Positions 51,877 to 59,755 are shown, counted from the first letter of the stretch. The stretch is DNA of 64,000 bases from Flavipsychrobacter sp. (GCA_016787265.1 JAEUVF010000014.1:1-64000); one strand, 5' to 3'. Numbers and translations are program-made. The notes: generated by a model not told the origin, from the sequence alone.

Positions 51877-51892
51877 CTAACGCTTGTTAGTT
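51875..51892. promoter_or_regulatory. TetR-type operator candidate upstream of acyl-CoA dehydrogenase
   Basis: AACTAAC-GCTT-GTTAGTT is a perfect 7-bp inverted repeat 59 bases before the acyl-CoA dehydrogenase start. TetR regulators of fatty acid degradation favour such ACTAAC/GTTAGT dyads. It could also be a weak terminator stem for the preceding gene. A second 7-bp dyad, CTTAGTT/AACTAAG, lies at 51906-51932. Confidence 0.45.
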
Positions 51893-51951
51893 TAGCAGAA
51901 ATAGACTTAGTTTGCGTTATTCAAGAACTAAGCATAATAAGCCGATACTGT

Positions 51952-53100
51952 ATGAATTTTGAACGCCAGGAATTAACCGAACAGGTTGCGCAAACAGCCC
52001 GGGAATTTGCCCGTCAGCATATCTTACCCAATGTGATGAAATGGGATGAATCGCAGGAGTTTCCGCTCCAGGTATTTAAGGATATGGGTCAATTGGGATT
52101 AATGGGGGTATTGGTACCAGAACAGTATGGGGGAGCCGGGCTCAGTTATTTTGAGTATGTGGCGATCATTTCGGAAATCGCCCGGGTTTGCGGATCTGTG
52201 GGTTTAAGTTTGGCTGCTCATAACTCACTTTGTACAGGGCATATTTTAACGTTTGGGAATGAAGAACAGAAGCAGCGCTTCCTTCCCAAACTTGCAACCG
52301 CCGAATGGATTGGTGCCTGGGGATTAACAGAAGCCAATACAGGTAGTGATGCGGGAAATATGCGTACCACTGCTGTAAAGGAGGGAGATCAGTGGATTTT
52401 AAATGGAACCAAGAATTGGATCACACACGGAATATCCGGCGATTTGGCAGTTGTAGTTGCCAGAACCGGTGAGCCCCGTGCCCGTAACAATGCCACTGCT
52501 TTTGTAGTAGAGCGAGGTACCCCTGGATTTACAGGAGGAAAAAAGGAGAATAAACTGGGGATGCGTGCAAGTGAAACTGCTGAAATGATATTTGATAACT
52601 GTCGTATTCCTGATGCCAACCGGCTTGGCGAAGTAGGCGATGGATTTAAACAGGCTATGAAAGTTCTTGATGGGGGACGAATTTCAATTGCAGCGCTGTC
52701 TCTTGGTATCGCAAAAGGCGCTTTTGAAGCGGCCGTTGCATATTCCAGGGAACGCTATCAGTTTGATCAGCCCATTGCTAATTTTCAGGGTATCTCTTTT
52801 AAACTGGCAGACATGGCCACTGAAATTGCTGCTGCTGAATTGCTGACTAACCAGGCGGCAGACCTTAAAAACCGCGGGCAAAAAGTAACCAAAGAAGCTG
52901 CGATGGCGAAGTATTATGCCAGTGAAGTAGCTGTACGGGTTGCTACGGATGCGGTGCAGATCTTTGGTGGGTATGGTTATACCAAGGACTTTCCGGTAGA
53001 GAAATTTTATCGCGACAGCAAACTATGCACAATAGGAGAAGGCACTTCGGAAATTCAAAAGATTGTGATTGCGAGAGAAGCGATAGGAGGTGAGAAGTGA
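51952..53100 (+). CDS. acyl-CoA dehydrogenase
   Basis: This FAD-dependent dehydrogenase introduces the alpha-beta double bond in acyl-CoA (fatty acid or branched-chain amino acid degradation), 382 residues. Signatures are GAWGLTEANTGSDAGNM (first family pattern) and QIFGGYGYTKDFPVEKFYRD (second pattern), with a catalytic base probably Glu363 in TIGEGTSEIQ. Chain-length preference cannot be read reliably; the short-chain type is the best guess from the position of the Glu. The gene stands alone, with a TetR-like dyad upstream. Its TGA stop is part of a heptad repeat array. Confidence 0.93.
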   Translation: MNFERQELTEQVAQTAREFARQHILPNVMKWDESQEFPLQVFKDMGQLGLMGVLVPEQYGGAGLSYFEYVAIISEIARVCGSVGLSLAAHNSLCTGHILTFGNEEQKQRFLPKLATAEWIGAWGLTEANTGSDAGNMRTTAVKEGDQWILNGTKNWITHGISGDLAVVVARTGEPRARNNATAFVVERGTPGFTGGKKENKLGMRASETAEMIFDNCRIPDANRLGEVGDGFKQAMKVLDGGRISIAALSLGIAKGAFEAAVAYSRERYQFDQPIANFQGISFKLADMATEIAAAELLTNQAADLKNRGQKVTKEAAMAKYYASEVAVRVATDAVQIFGGYGYTKDFPVEKFYRDSKLCTIGEGTSEIQKIVIAREAIGGEK

Positions 53101-53124
53101 AACGTCAGACGTGAGACGTGAGAA
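53097..53124 (+). repeat. heptad purine repeat (GTGARAN)4 at the acyl-CoA dehydrogenase stop
   Basis: The units are GTGAAAC, GTCAGAC, GTGAGAC, GTGAGAA; the TGA stop codon lies inside the first unit. It matches the copy beside tRNA-Leu at 25 of 28 positions. Confidence 0.75.
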
Positions 53125-53328
53125 TCACTCGTCGCTTTCGTCCAACTGGAATAGGTCTTCTACCTGCTTACCAAATACTTTTGCAAGTCTTAATGCAAGC
53201 ACGGTAGAGGGAACATATTTATTGGCTTCCATGGCGTTGATGGTTTGCCGGCTTACACCTATTTTTTTGGCAAGGTCTTCCTGCGTTAGTCCATGAATGG
53301 CTCGTTCAACTTTCAGGTTATTTTTCAT
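53125..53328 (-). CDS. XRE-family helix-turn-helix regulator
   Basis: This is a 67-residue DNA-binding protein consisting of a single HTH_3 domain: MKNNLKVERAIHGLTQ, then LAKKIGVSRQTINAME (recognition helix), then a Pro-Ser-containing helix and a short acidic tail. It belongs to the YozG/HigA-like short regulators typically paired with a small membrane protein. Its start at 53328 lies inside the end of the upstream gene (11-base overlap), so translation is coupled. The frame extends further upstream, but those residues belong to the other gene's shadow. It probably acts on the repeated dyads at 53815-53861. Confidence 0.88.
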   Translation of the reverse strand: MKNNLKVERAIHGLTQEDLAKKIGVSRQTINAMEANKYVPSTVLALRLAKVFGKQVEDLFQLDESDE

Positions 53329-53794
53329 CTGCAGTGATTTTTCTGGATTTGAACAGGAGGTAATTAAAGCGTCCAATAAAAATAAGCAGGACGGTAAACA
53401 CATTGTAGATGAGCACATTCATGAACGCAAATCCGTAAATGAATAAAAAGCAGAAAAGCAGCAACGAATAGTTGACCAATACCGCCCATTGCAGCGAAGA
53501 CAACCTTAATCCTGCGATAAACTCATCTTCGACTTTCTCTCTTGAAAATGCAATTAATAAACAACCCGCTAAAAATCCGACCCCAATTAATGTGCTGGTG
53601 ATATTCGTTTCAACAATGGAAAACCATTTCCTGTCTGAAAACAAACTTTCGTTATAAATGGCAAAAACTTTGGTAGTAATCCAGTTTGGTTCATAATCCG
53701 TGATATGCAGGTAAATGCCGGCAATGGCAAAAGGTATAAAGAGCAGCCAGCCAATCTTTTTAAACCGATAAGGGAGCAAGGGTTGCTGTTTCAT
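53318..53794 (-). CDS. four-helix membrane protein paired with the XRE regulator
   Basis: This is a 158-residue integral membrane protein with four predicted transmembrane helices, near residues 12-29, 65-85, 100-118 and 122-145, and a basic C-terminus. It resembles the DUF2178-type partners of YozG-like regulators. Such pairs are widespread; the membrane protein may sequester or signal to the regulator. Function is unknown. It is first in a two-gene operon, and the operator array lies 20-67 bases upstream of its ATG. Confidence 0.75.
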   Translation of the reverse strand: MKQQPLLPYRFKKIGWLLFIPFAIAGIYLHITDYEPNWITTKVFAIYNESLFSDRKWFSIVETNITSTLIGVGFLAGCLLIAFSREKVEDEFIAGLRLSSLQWAVLVNYSLLLFCFLFIYGFAFMNVLIYNVFTVLLIFIGRFNYLLFKSRKITADEK

Positions 53795-53814
53795 AAATAA
53801 TTATTTGACCAAAT

Positions 53815-53861
53815 GTAAAGTATATTTTACTCAATGTAAAGAATATGTTACATATTGTAAC
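53815..53861. promoter_or_regulatory. operator array for the XRE/membrane protein operon
   Basis: Two copies of GTAAAG-N6-TTAC-type dyads (53815-53830 and 53836-53851) are spaced 21 bases apart. They are followed by the perfect dyad GTTAC-ATATT-GTAAC (53847-53861). Two-turn spacing suggests cooperative binding on one DNA face. Confidence 0.6.
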
Positions 53862-53931
53862 AAATAATTGACAATTTAAAGATGAAAATCAATTTTGAAA
53901 CAAGATTGGTTTGAGCGTGAAATTTTAGAAT

Positions 53932-53963
53932 AAAAAAAGGGTGCAGGCATAGTTGCTGCACCC
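53932..53963 (-). terminator. intrinsic terminator of the clp/59-residue protein transcript
   Basis: An 8-bp GC-rich stem (GGGTGCAG with CTGCACCC, 53939-53946 and 53956-53963) is followed on the minus strand by a seven-T run. It lies 28 bases after the small protein's stop. Confidence 0.85.
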
Positions 53964-53991
53964 TGAATCAGTTCATACCGGTGTAGAATAC

Positions 53992-54171
53992 TTAATCTAA
54001 AAAGTCATCTTCTGGTTTATCCTTTGGGCCATACTTATCGAATAAACGATCGATGGCTCCTCCGAAAATCGGGAATTTATCTTTTGCAAAATTTTTCACA
54101 ATCTCCACCGCTTTGAAGGCCTGGTCTTCTGTCAGTCCTTCCGCCATTAATTTATCTATCAATTCTTTCAT
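53992..54171 (-). CDS. 59-residue conserved small protein
   Basis: This is a small acidic protein beginning MKELIDKLMAEGLTEDQA and ending GPKDKPEDDFLD, mostly helical, with a UBA-like start (helix, GLTEDQAFKAVE, helix). I recall similar unnamed small proteins with an MKELI...GLTE(E/D)QA opening in Bacteroidota. It is read from the ATG at 54171 and is followed by a proper intrinsic terminator, which supports it as a real gene. It lies 93 bases after clpX on the same strand, separated by the 9-base repeat array. A role as adaptor or helper of the Clp system is only a positional guess. Confidence 0.72.
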   Translation of the reverse strand: MKELIDKLMAEGLTEDQAFKAVEIVKNFAKDKFPIFGGAIDRLFDKYGPKDKPEDDFLD

Positions 54172-54190
54172 GTTTAATTTGTGAGTTTGC

Positions 54191-54262
54191 GCTCCTTTGT
54201 CTCCTTTGTCTCCTTCGTCTCCTTCGTCTCCTTCGTCTCCTTTGCCTCCTTCGTCTCCTTTG
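54191..54262. repeat. eight-unit 9-bp tandem repeat after clpX
   Basis: There are eight tandem nonamers, TCTCCTTYG on the plus strand (CRAAGGAGA on the minus strand). They start two bases beyond the clpX stop codon. A similar unit encodes the Lys/Glu linker of the S41 protease and appears near 34783. Confidence 0.85.
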
Positions 54263-54264
54263 TC

Positions 54265-55497
54265 CTACGCCACTTTGAGCATACTCATTTTACTCTTGTC
54301 GAATTTTGTTTCTGCATATTCCAGGTTCAGGTGGAATTTAGTTTCCTTGCTGGAAGGCAGTTCGAACATCGCATCAGTGAGTATGCTTTCGCAAATGGAC
54401 CGCAATCCCCTTGCACCAAGTTTATACTCCATAGCTTTTGCCACCATGAAGTCCAATACATCATTATCGATGGTCAGGTCAATTCCTTCAATCTCAAACA
54501 GTTTTTTATACTGTTTAATCAGGGAGTTTTTAGGCTCGGTTAAGATACTGCGCAAGGTTTCTGCATCCAATGGATTCAGGAAGGTTACAACAGGTAAACG
54601 TCCCAGCAATTCAGGAATTAGACCGAAATGTTTTAAATCCTGCGCGTTTACAAATTGCAACAGGTTCTTGCGGGCGGTTTCCTGTTGGTCTTTATTGACA
54701 TTGAAGCCTATTGCGTTGGTGTTCACCCGGCGGGCGATTAATTTATCTACACCATCAAATGCACCACCGCAGATGAAAAGGATATTCTGTGTATTGATCT
54801 TGATCAGCTTCTGTTCAGGATGTTTACGGCCTCCCTGTGGTGGAACCAGAACATCGGTTCCTTCCAAAAGTTTCAGTAAACCTTGCTGAACACCTTCACC
54901 GCTCACATCGCGAGTGATAGATGGATTGTCGCCTTTTCTGGCCACTTTGTCGATCTCATCGATATAGACAATACCTCTTTCCGCTGCCGTTACATCGTAA
55001 TTACAAACCTGCAATAAGCGGGTTAGAATACTTTCCACATCCTCACCCACATAACCGGCTTCTGTAAATACAGTTGCATCAACAATGGCAAATGGAACGT
55101 TCAATAATTTGGCGATAGTCTTTGCCAGCAATGTTTTACCGGTACCGGTTTCGCCCACCATTACAATATTGCTCTTTTCAATATCCACTTCGTTTTCAGC
55201 GGGTTTCTGCTGGAGCCTTTTGTAGTGATTGTAAACAGCAACTGCCAGTACTTTTTTAGCCTCGTCCTGTCCAATGATATATTCATCCAGAAACCGTTTG
55301 ATTTCAATCGGTTTCTTAACTGTCAGCTTAAATCCGGATCCTGCACCATCTGTGCGGGTTAATAATTCCTGTTCGATTATTTCTCTGGCGTGTTCAACGC
55401 AGTTCTCGCAGATATGCCCATCCTGCCCTGCAATCAGGATTTTTACTTCATCCCGACTACGACCACAAAATGAACAATGTAATGTATTTTTTGCCAT
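54265..55497 (-). CDS. clpX: ClpX, ATPase subunit of ClpXP
   Basis: This is an AAA+ unfoldase, 410 residues, feeding proteins into ClpP. The N-terminal zinc-binding domain has [11 protein letters not shown] and CENCVEHA (Cys4). Walker A is [15 protein letters not shown], Walker [10 protein letters not shown], the pore loop GYVGEDVES, sensor 2 LGARGLRS. The IGF-type loop that docks on ClpP is near EIDLTIDN... upstream helices (not certain). It is preceded 39 bases upstream by clpP, and a TACCTTTG box stands 22 bases before its start, so it may also be expressed alone. Confidence 0.97.
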   Translation of the reverse strand: MAKNTLHCSFCGRSRDEVKILIAGQDGHICENCVEHAREIIEQELLTRTDGAGSGFKLTVKKPIEIKRFLDEYIIGQDEAKKVLAVAVYNHYKRLQQKPAENEVDIEKSNIVMVGETGTGKTLLAKTIAKLLNVPFAIVDATVFTEAGYVGEDVESILTRLLQVCNYDVTAAERGIVYIDEIDKVARKGDNPSITRDVSGEGVQQGLLKLLEGTDVLVPPQGGRKHPEQKLIKINTQNILFICGGAFDGVDKLIARRVNTNAIGFNVNKDQQETARKNLLQFVNAQDLKHFGLIPELLGRLPVVTFLNPLDAETLRSILTEPKNSLIKQYKKLFEIEGIDLTIDNDVLDFMVAKAMEYKLGARGLRSICESILTDAMFELPSSKETKFHLNLEYAETKFDKSKMSMLKVA

Positions 55498-55519
55498 ACG
55501 CTCTGTTGCTTGCTTCCCG

Positions 55520-55527
55520 CAAAGGTA
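55520..55527 (-). promoter_or_regulatory. -7 promoter box TACCTTTG of clpX
   Basis: This is an exact TAnnTTTG match on the minus strand in the 38-base gap between clpP and clpX. Confidence 0.5.
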
Positions 55528-55535
55528 ACCTTTCC

Positions 55536-56159
55536 TTATAGTTTTTCCATGATGCCATCCACGATGCCATATTCAATGGCTTCCTTGGCATCCATCCAGT
55601 AATCGCGGTCAAAATCCTTCATGATCTGCGCAACTGTTTTACCACAGTTTTCAGCAAGGATCTTGGCACCCATTTCTTTTACTTTTTTGGTTTGCCTTGC
55701 CTGGATTTCGAGATCCGCACTTACGCCCTGCATATATCCCCCCAGACTGGGCTGGTGAATCATCACCTCACCGTGTGGGTAAATAAATCTCTTCCCTTTA
55801 TCACCACCACTAAGCAGGATGGAGCCCATAGAAGCTGCCAGTCCCATACAGATGGTACTGATCGGACTCTTGATCATCTTCATGGTATCGTAAATAACCA
55901 TGCCGCTGGTTACTACACCACCCGGACTGTTAATAAAGAACTTGATCTCCTCCTTTTTGTCGGCATCCAGGAGGAGCAGTTTGGTTACCAGCTCTTTAGC
56001 GGATTTGTCATCCACAGGTCCCCATAAATAAACGGCCCGCTCATCGAAAAAGTATTTTTCAAGGCGTTTGTTGAGCATCATCAGGTCATCACGCTTGTCT
56101 TCCCGCTCTTTTTCTTCCTCTTCTTCCATCCGGTAAGAAAAATAATTTGTCCTATTCAT
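55536..56159 (-). CDS. clpP: ClpP protease subunit (second of a tandem pair)
   Basis: This is a 207-residue serine peptidase. The catalytic Ser is in [14 protein letters not shown], His in [15 protein letters not shown], and the Asp in [14 protein letters not shown], so the triad is complete. The N-terminus is unusual, with a strongly acidic/basic stretch [15 protein letters not shown] in place of a normal propeptide or axial loop. It lies 18 bases after the other clpP and before clpX. It differs enough from its neighbour to form a distinct ClpP type, so mixed ClpP1P2 tetradecamers are possible. Confidence 0.94.
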   Translation of the reverse strand: MNRTNYFSYRMEEEEEKEREDKRDDLMMLNKRLEKYFFDERAVYLWGPVDDKSAKELVTKLLLLDADKKEEIKFFINSPGGVVTSGMVIYDTMKMIKSPISTICMGLAASMGSILLSGGDKGKRFIYPHGEVMIHQPSLGGYMQGVSADLEIQARQTKKVKEMGAKILAENCGKTVAQIMKDFDRDYWMDAKEAIEYGIVDGIMEKL

Positions 56160-56177
56160 AGCATCAATAGTTTAAGA

Positions 56178-56864
56178 TTAGTCTTTGTTTTCCTTTCTGG
56201 GATTCACCAGCAGCACTTCGTCTACCAGTCCGTATTCCTTTGCTTCAAATGCTGTCAGCCAATAGTCCCGATCACAGTCTTTTTCCACCTGTTTCAAACC
56301 TTTTCCGGTGTGATGTGAAATAATTTCATAGAGTTCCTTTTTGAGCTTACGGATCTCATTCACTGTAATTTCAATATCGGATGCCTGTCCGCCGATCGCT
56401 CCAGACGGCTGGTGCATCATGATTCGGCTGTGTTTCAGTGCAGTTCTTTTGCCTTTAGTACCCGCACACATCAGAACGGCTCCCATAGATGCGGCCATCC
56501 CTGTGCAAATAGTAGCAATATCAGGTGTGATGAACTGCATGGTGTCGTACATACCCAAACCGGCATACACACTGCCACCCGGACAGTTGATATACATCTG
56601 TACATCTCTTGTGCGATCGGTGCTTTCCAGGAATAGGAGCTGGGCAGTAACGATATTTGCAACTTCATCATTGATGGGGTAGCCAAGGAAGATGATGCGG
56701 TCCATCATCAGGCGGCTGTATACATCCATCACCGCAATATTCATTGGGCGCTCTTCAATAATATTCGGTGTCAGGTTGGTTACCTGATATTTCTGGTAAT
56801 CGTGAAGGGTCAGACTCGAGATGCCCCGGTGCTTGACCGCATATTTTTCAAATTCAGACTTCAT
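56178..56864 (-). CDS. clpP: ClpP protease subunit (first of a tandem pair)
   Basis: This is a 228-residue serine peptidase. The triad is complete: Ser in TGMAASMGAVLMCAG, His in RIMMHQPSGAIGGQASDIEI, Asp in KDCDRDYWLTAFEAKEYG. The N-terminal extension of about 35 residues (EFEKYAVKHRGISSLTLHDY) is the usual form in Bacteroidota, with the conserved QYQ-like axial motif replaced by YQKYQV. It starts about 300 bases after the trigger factor stop and heads clpP-clpP-clpX. The gap (56865-57180) holds a purine-rich tract. Confidence 0.96.
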   Translation of the reverse strand: MKSEFEKYAVKHRGISSLTLHDYQKYQVTNLTPNIIEERPMNIAVMDVYSRLMMDRIIFLGYPINDEVANIVTAQLLFLESTDRTRDVQMYINCPGGSVYAGLGMYDTMQFITPDIATICTGMAASMGAVLMCAGTKGKRTALKHSRIMMHQPSGAIGGQASDIEITVNEIRKLKKELYEIISHHTGKGLKQVEKDCDRDYWLTAFEAKEYGLVDEVLLVNPRKENKD

Positions 56865-56959
56865 AATAATCCTCGTTGTTTTGATAAAAATAAGGCAATG
56901 GACTGGTGCAAATACCTTTCCAATTGAAAATCATTGCAAAAAACGGCAGTCCGGCTGAC

Positions 56960-57040
56960 AAAAAGGTATGGAAGAGGAGACAAGGGAGGAATGGACGATG
57001 GAGGAATGGAGGAGGGAAAGGGCTTACCGGTCGGGTTGGG
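56960..57040. repeat. purine-rich degenerate repeat tract between tig and clpP
   Basis: In the 316-base gap 56865-57180 I see only this plus-strand purine tract (GAGGAGACAAGGGAGGAATGG and variants) and the heptad array next to the tig stop. An open frame across the gap consists of repeats and is not convincing as a gene. Confidence 0.5.
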
Positions 57041-57116
57041 AAAAGAAAAACCGTGTGGGGCTACCACACGGTCTATTATTTTTGGCGAGGTATGTGCATC
57101 TCCCGGGCCCTTCTTA

Positions 57117-57180
57117 CTTTTCACGTCTCACATCTCACTTTTCACCCTTCTTTCACCTTTCACCTTTCACCTTTCACTTC
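57117..57180 (-). repeat. heptad purine repeat (GTGARAN)8 after the trigger factor stop
   Basis: Minus strand: after TAG comes GAA, then GTGAAAG four times, AAGG, then GTGAAAA, GTGAGAT, GTGAGAC, GTGAAAA. It is the longest of the four heptad arrays and combines both sub-variants (AAAG-rich and GAGAC-rich). Confidence 0.8.
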
Positions 57181-58563
57181 CTAGTGGTGATGATGCTCCG
57201 CCTGCATCTTCTGGAACTCCTCCAGGCTGATGGCTTTTTCATCCCGGGTCACCATAGTTTCAGCGGCTGCAAAAATCTTGTCGGTCTGGATGCGGTGGTA
57301 GCTGTCTTCCACGAATTTGCGATCTTTCATCATACGCTCTACATAATCATTTACCCAGGGCTGCTCAATGTCAAGTTGTCCCATATTCATGTTGCCCATG
57401 TAAGAGAACAACTGTGCTTTTGCAAAACCACGAAGATCGTCCTGCTCTACCTGAATGTTGTTTTCTTTCGTCAGTTGGTCAACTATCAGAGTCCATTTCA
57501 GGGAATTGGCAAAAGAAGGATATTCTTTTTCTGCCTGGTCAGCAGTTTTGGGCTGATCACCACCCTGCTGCATCCAACGCTTCAGGAAGGATTCGGGAAA
57601 CTCAATCTGGGTTTGATCGATCAGGTAATGATAAATGCTATCATATAACTGGTTGCGACTCTGATTATCCAGTTGTAATTCGATATCTTCTTTCAAGGCT
57701 GCGCGGAATCCGGCTTCATCCGCGATTTCTTTTCCGGGGAAAACTGCTTTGAACAGGTTTTCATCCAGGGGAGCTTTTTCAACCAGTCCAACTTTCGTGA
57801 TGGTAGCCTGAAACTTTTTCCCGATTGCGGCAGGGTCTTCTTTTGAAAGGCCCAGATCACTCAGGATCCACTCTCTTTCTTTTTCTTCAAATGCTTCCGC
57901 CAGGGTCAGTTGAAACACATCGTCTTTTTTCTTGCCCATCAGCTGGCTGCGGAAAGCGGGTGCGAAATATTTTACCAGTACAGAATTGTCTTTTTTAATG
58001 CCATCTTCTTTAACCGCACCGTTCTCGTCCAGCTCCTCAATAGTCAGATTGAGCACATTTTCATCATTGTCAACCTGCTCTGGCTCAGTCATGTTTCCAT
58101 TCCGGAGCTGCAGGCGATTGGTTTCTTCGTCCAGCATTTCATCCGTAACAGAAATCTTGTAATAGGGCAACTTGGCAGCTTTCAGATCGGCAACTTTGAT
58201 TTCCGGCTTCAAACCCACTTCGAACGCGAAGGAGTACTCGGAAGGGGCCATATGATCCAGCTTTGCGCTGTCGTTCTCTGGCAGGGGGAGGGGTTGAGCA
58301 AAAATCTCAAGCTTTTCATTTACCATGAAATCGCTCAGCTGCTTTTCCACCGTACGCAATACCTCATCTGCAAAAACGGATTGTCCGTGCATTTTGCGAA
58401 TCAGTCCGGCCGGAACCATTCCTTTCCGGAATCCGGGGATATTTGCCTGCTTGCTGTAATTTTTGAGTGCTTTCTCGAAGGAGGGCAGGTAATCTTCTTT
58501 TGACAGTTTAACTGTGATCTTGTCGTTCAACTGGCCAATATTTTCCCTCGTTACGGTTGCCAT
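57181..58563 (-). CDS. tig: trigger factor chaperone
   Basis: This ribosome-bound chaperone has 460 residues from the ATG at 58563 (the frame runs on to 58641 without homology). The N-terminal ribosome-binding domain has the signature GFRKGMVP (near 44-51), equivalent to GFRxGKxP of E. coli, with the third G-x-K replaced by G-M-V. The central region (about 150-245) is poorly matched to the PPIase domain, and the C-terminal helical arms cover 250-450. The last residues are EHHHH, a natural histidine tail. It lies upstream of clpP-clpP-clpX, the common tig-clp order, and a heptad repeat array starts directly after its stop. Confidence 0.9.
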   Translation of the reverse strand: MATVTRENIGQLNDKITVKLSKEDYLPSFEKALKNYSKQANIPGFRKGMVPAGLIRKMHGQSVFADEVLRTVEKQLSDFMVNEKLEIFAQPLPLPENDSAKLDHMAPSEYSFAFEVGLKPEIKVADLKAAKLPYYKISVTDEMLDEETNRLQLRNGNMTEPEQVDNDENVLNLTIEELDENGAVKEDGIKKDNSVLVKYFAPAFRSQLMGKKKDDVFQLTLAEAFEEKEREWILSDLGLSKEDPAAIGKKFQATITKVGLVEKAPLDENLFKAVFPGKEIADEAGFRAALKEDIELQLDNQSRNQLYDSIYHYLIDQTQIEFPESFLKRWMQQGGDQPKTADQAEKEYPSFANSLKWTLIVDQLTKENNIQVEQDDLRGFAKAQLFSYMGNMNMGQLDIEQPWVNDYVERMMKDRKFVEDSYHRIQTDKIFAAAETMVTRDEKAISLEEFQKMQAEHHHH

Positions 58564-58658
58564 AAATGGTGTTTTTTGTTGATACAAATAGGCAAAAGCA
58601 GTTTCGCTTGCCTTAAAATGGGGGGCAAAGGTAAGAAGCAATTAGCAATTGACAAGTC

Positions 58659-59483
58659 CTATTTATCCTGCAATACCAGCAGGGGGATTTCGGACTGATA
58701 CACCATTTCGCGGGTATGACTTCCGCTGAACAGGCGTTCCCACCAGCTGTGTTTATGGGCAACCATTACCAGCACATCACTGGCATTATCATGCAGGTAT
58801 TGTTTTAGGCCCTCTTCCACTGAAACATGTTCAAGGTCGAGATAACTATGCGGAATGGTCTCCAGCATAGGATCCAGCCGAACCTTGCCAGCTACCTGCT
58901 CGGCTGACAAAATTTCACCCGGTCTTTGTACATATACGATTTTCATATGCATATCCGGCTGGTTTCCCGATAGGGTTTTCAGCATTTTGAGGCAACGCAG
59001 ATTCATTGTATAGCTGAAATCAGTAGCATAAACCACCTGCTTCCAGGGTGCATAAACGGATTGTTCCGGTACTACCAGCACAGGCACGCTTGATTTCCGC
59101 ATGATAGCTGCTGTAGTGCTGCCGATCAGTTTATCCAGTGTATTTGTTACTCCGCGCATTCCTGTTACAACCAGATCAGCCCCTATCTCTCCCGCCTGGA
59201 ATACTACTTCATCCGCAGGCAATCCTATTGTAACCAGGGTGTTTACCTTGATATCGTACTGGTTTTCCAGTCCCTCCGCCATTTCCTTCACCAGTTTCTC
59301 ATTGTCTTTCTGCAACTCTTCCACTGAAACCATCACATATGGAACTTCGCTTACTGGTGTGGGTAAGAGATAGGCGTGCAGCAAGGTTAGGGTGGCGCCG
59401 TTCAGTTTGGCCAGCGCTGCTGCATAGGCGGCGGCACTTCGACTTGGATTGGAAAAATCGGTAGCTACCAGGATAGAGTTCAT
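58659..59483 (-). CDS. tandem-domain universal stress protein (UspA family)
   Basis: This is a 274-residue cytoplasmic protein with two Usp domains (1-143 and 150-274). The first carries the ATP-binding-type motif GMRGVTNTLDKLIGSTTAAIMRKSSVPVLVVP (G-2x-G-9x-G-S/T), spread over about 30 residues. The second ends with HKHSWWERLFSGSHTREM and is degenerate. Such proteins help survival in growth arrest or low oxygen. A TGA-N6-TCA dyad (59531-59550), matching CRP/FNR-type sites, lies 48 bases upstream, suggesting redox or starvation control. Confidence 0.9.
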   Translation of the reverse strand: MNSILVATDFSNPSRSAAAYAAALAKLNGATLTLLHAYLLPTPVSEVPYVMVSVEELQKDNEKLVKEMAEGLENQYDIKVNTLVTIGLPADEVVFQAGEIGADLVVTGMRGVTNTLDKLIGSTTAAIMRKSSVPVLVVPEQSVYAPWKQVVYATDFSYTMNLRCLKMLKTLSGNQPDMHMKIVYVQRPGEILSAEQVAGKVRLDPMLETIPHSYLDLEHVSVEEGLKQYLHDNASDVLVMVAHKHSWWERLFSGSHTREMVYQSEIPLLVLQDK

Positions 59484-59530
59484 GATGGTTATTTTTATTG
59501 CCTGAAATTACACTACCCTAATTTAATGAG

Positions 59531-59550
59531 AACCTGATAATTGTCAGGTT
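59531..59550. promoter_or_regulatory. CRP/FNR-type site upstream of usp
   Basis: AACCTGA-TAATTG-TCAGGTT is a perfect 7-bp inverted repeat with the TGA-N6-TCA core of CRP/FNR-family operators. Confidence 0.55.
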
Positions 59551-59634
59551 AAATTGTGATTATTTCGCTGCCTGCACAGTTCGGTACCGAGGCCGGTTTT
59601 TGGAAACTGGTGGGCATTTACCAGCATGTACAAT

Positions 59635-59665
59635 AAAAAAGCGACCGTTTTAAAAACGATCGCTT
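59635..59665 (-). terminator. intrinsic terminator of tRNA-Leu
   Basis: A 13-bp stem with one G-T pair (59653-59665 with 59639-59651) is followed by T-rich sequence on the minus strand, starting 8 bases after the tRNA 3' end. Confidence 0.85.
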
Positions 59666-59672
59666 CTCAATG

Positions 59673-59754
59673 TGCGGGCGATAGGAGTCGAACCTACATG
59701 CCTCGCGGCGCCAGATCCTAAGTCTGGTGCGTCTGCCAGTTTCGCCACGCCCGC
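59673..59754 (-). tRNA. tRNA-Leu (anticodon TAG)
   Basis: The acceptor stem is GCGGGCG with CGCCCGC and discriminator A. The anticodon stem CCAGA/TCTGG encloses the loop CTTAGGA, so the anticodon is TAG, reading CTA codons. It has a D-arm with GG, a variable arm of class II size, and TTCGACT in the T-loop. The 82-base gene encodes no CCA end. It is transcribed alone on the minus strand with its own terminator. A heptad repeat array ends one base before its 5' end. Confidence 0.95.
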
Positions 59755-59755
59755 A

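Noticed and set aside
54181..54889. Plus-strand frames with FVSFVSF or SPSSPSSP repeats near clpX
   Set aside because: They are translations of the 9-base repeat and the clpX antisense strand; no start context or homology.
57181..57210. Histidine tail of trigger factor as a cloning tag
   Set aside because: It has only four His directly before a natural stop in a chromosomal context, with native downstream repeats.
56906..57230. Open frames in the tig-clpP gap
   Set aside because: They consist of purine tract and heptad repeat translations; several frames are open at once, as expected for low-complexity DNA.
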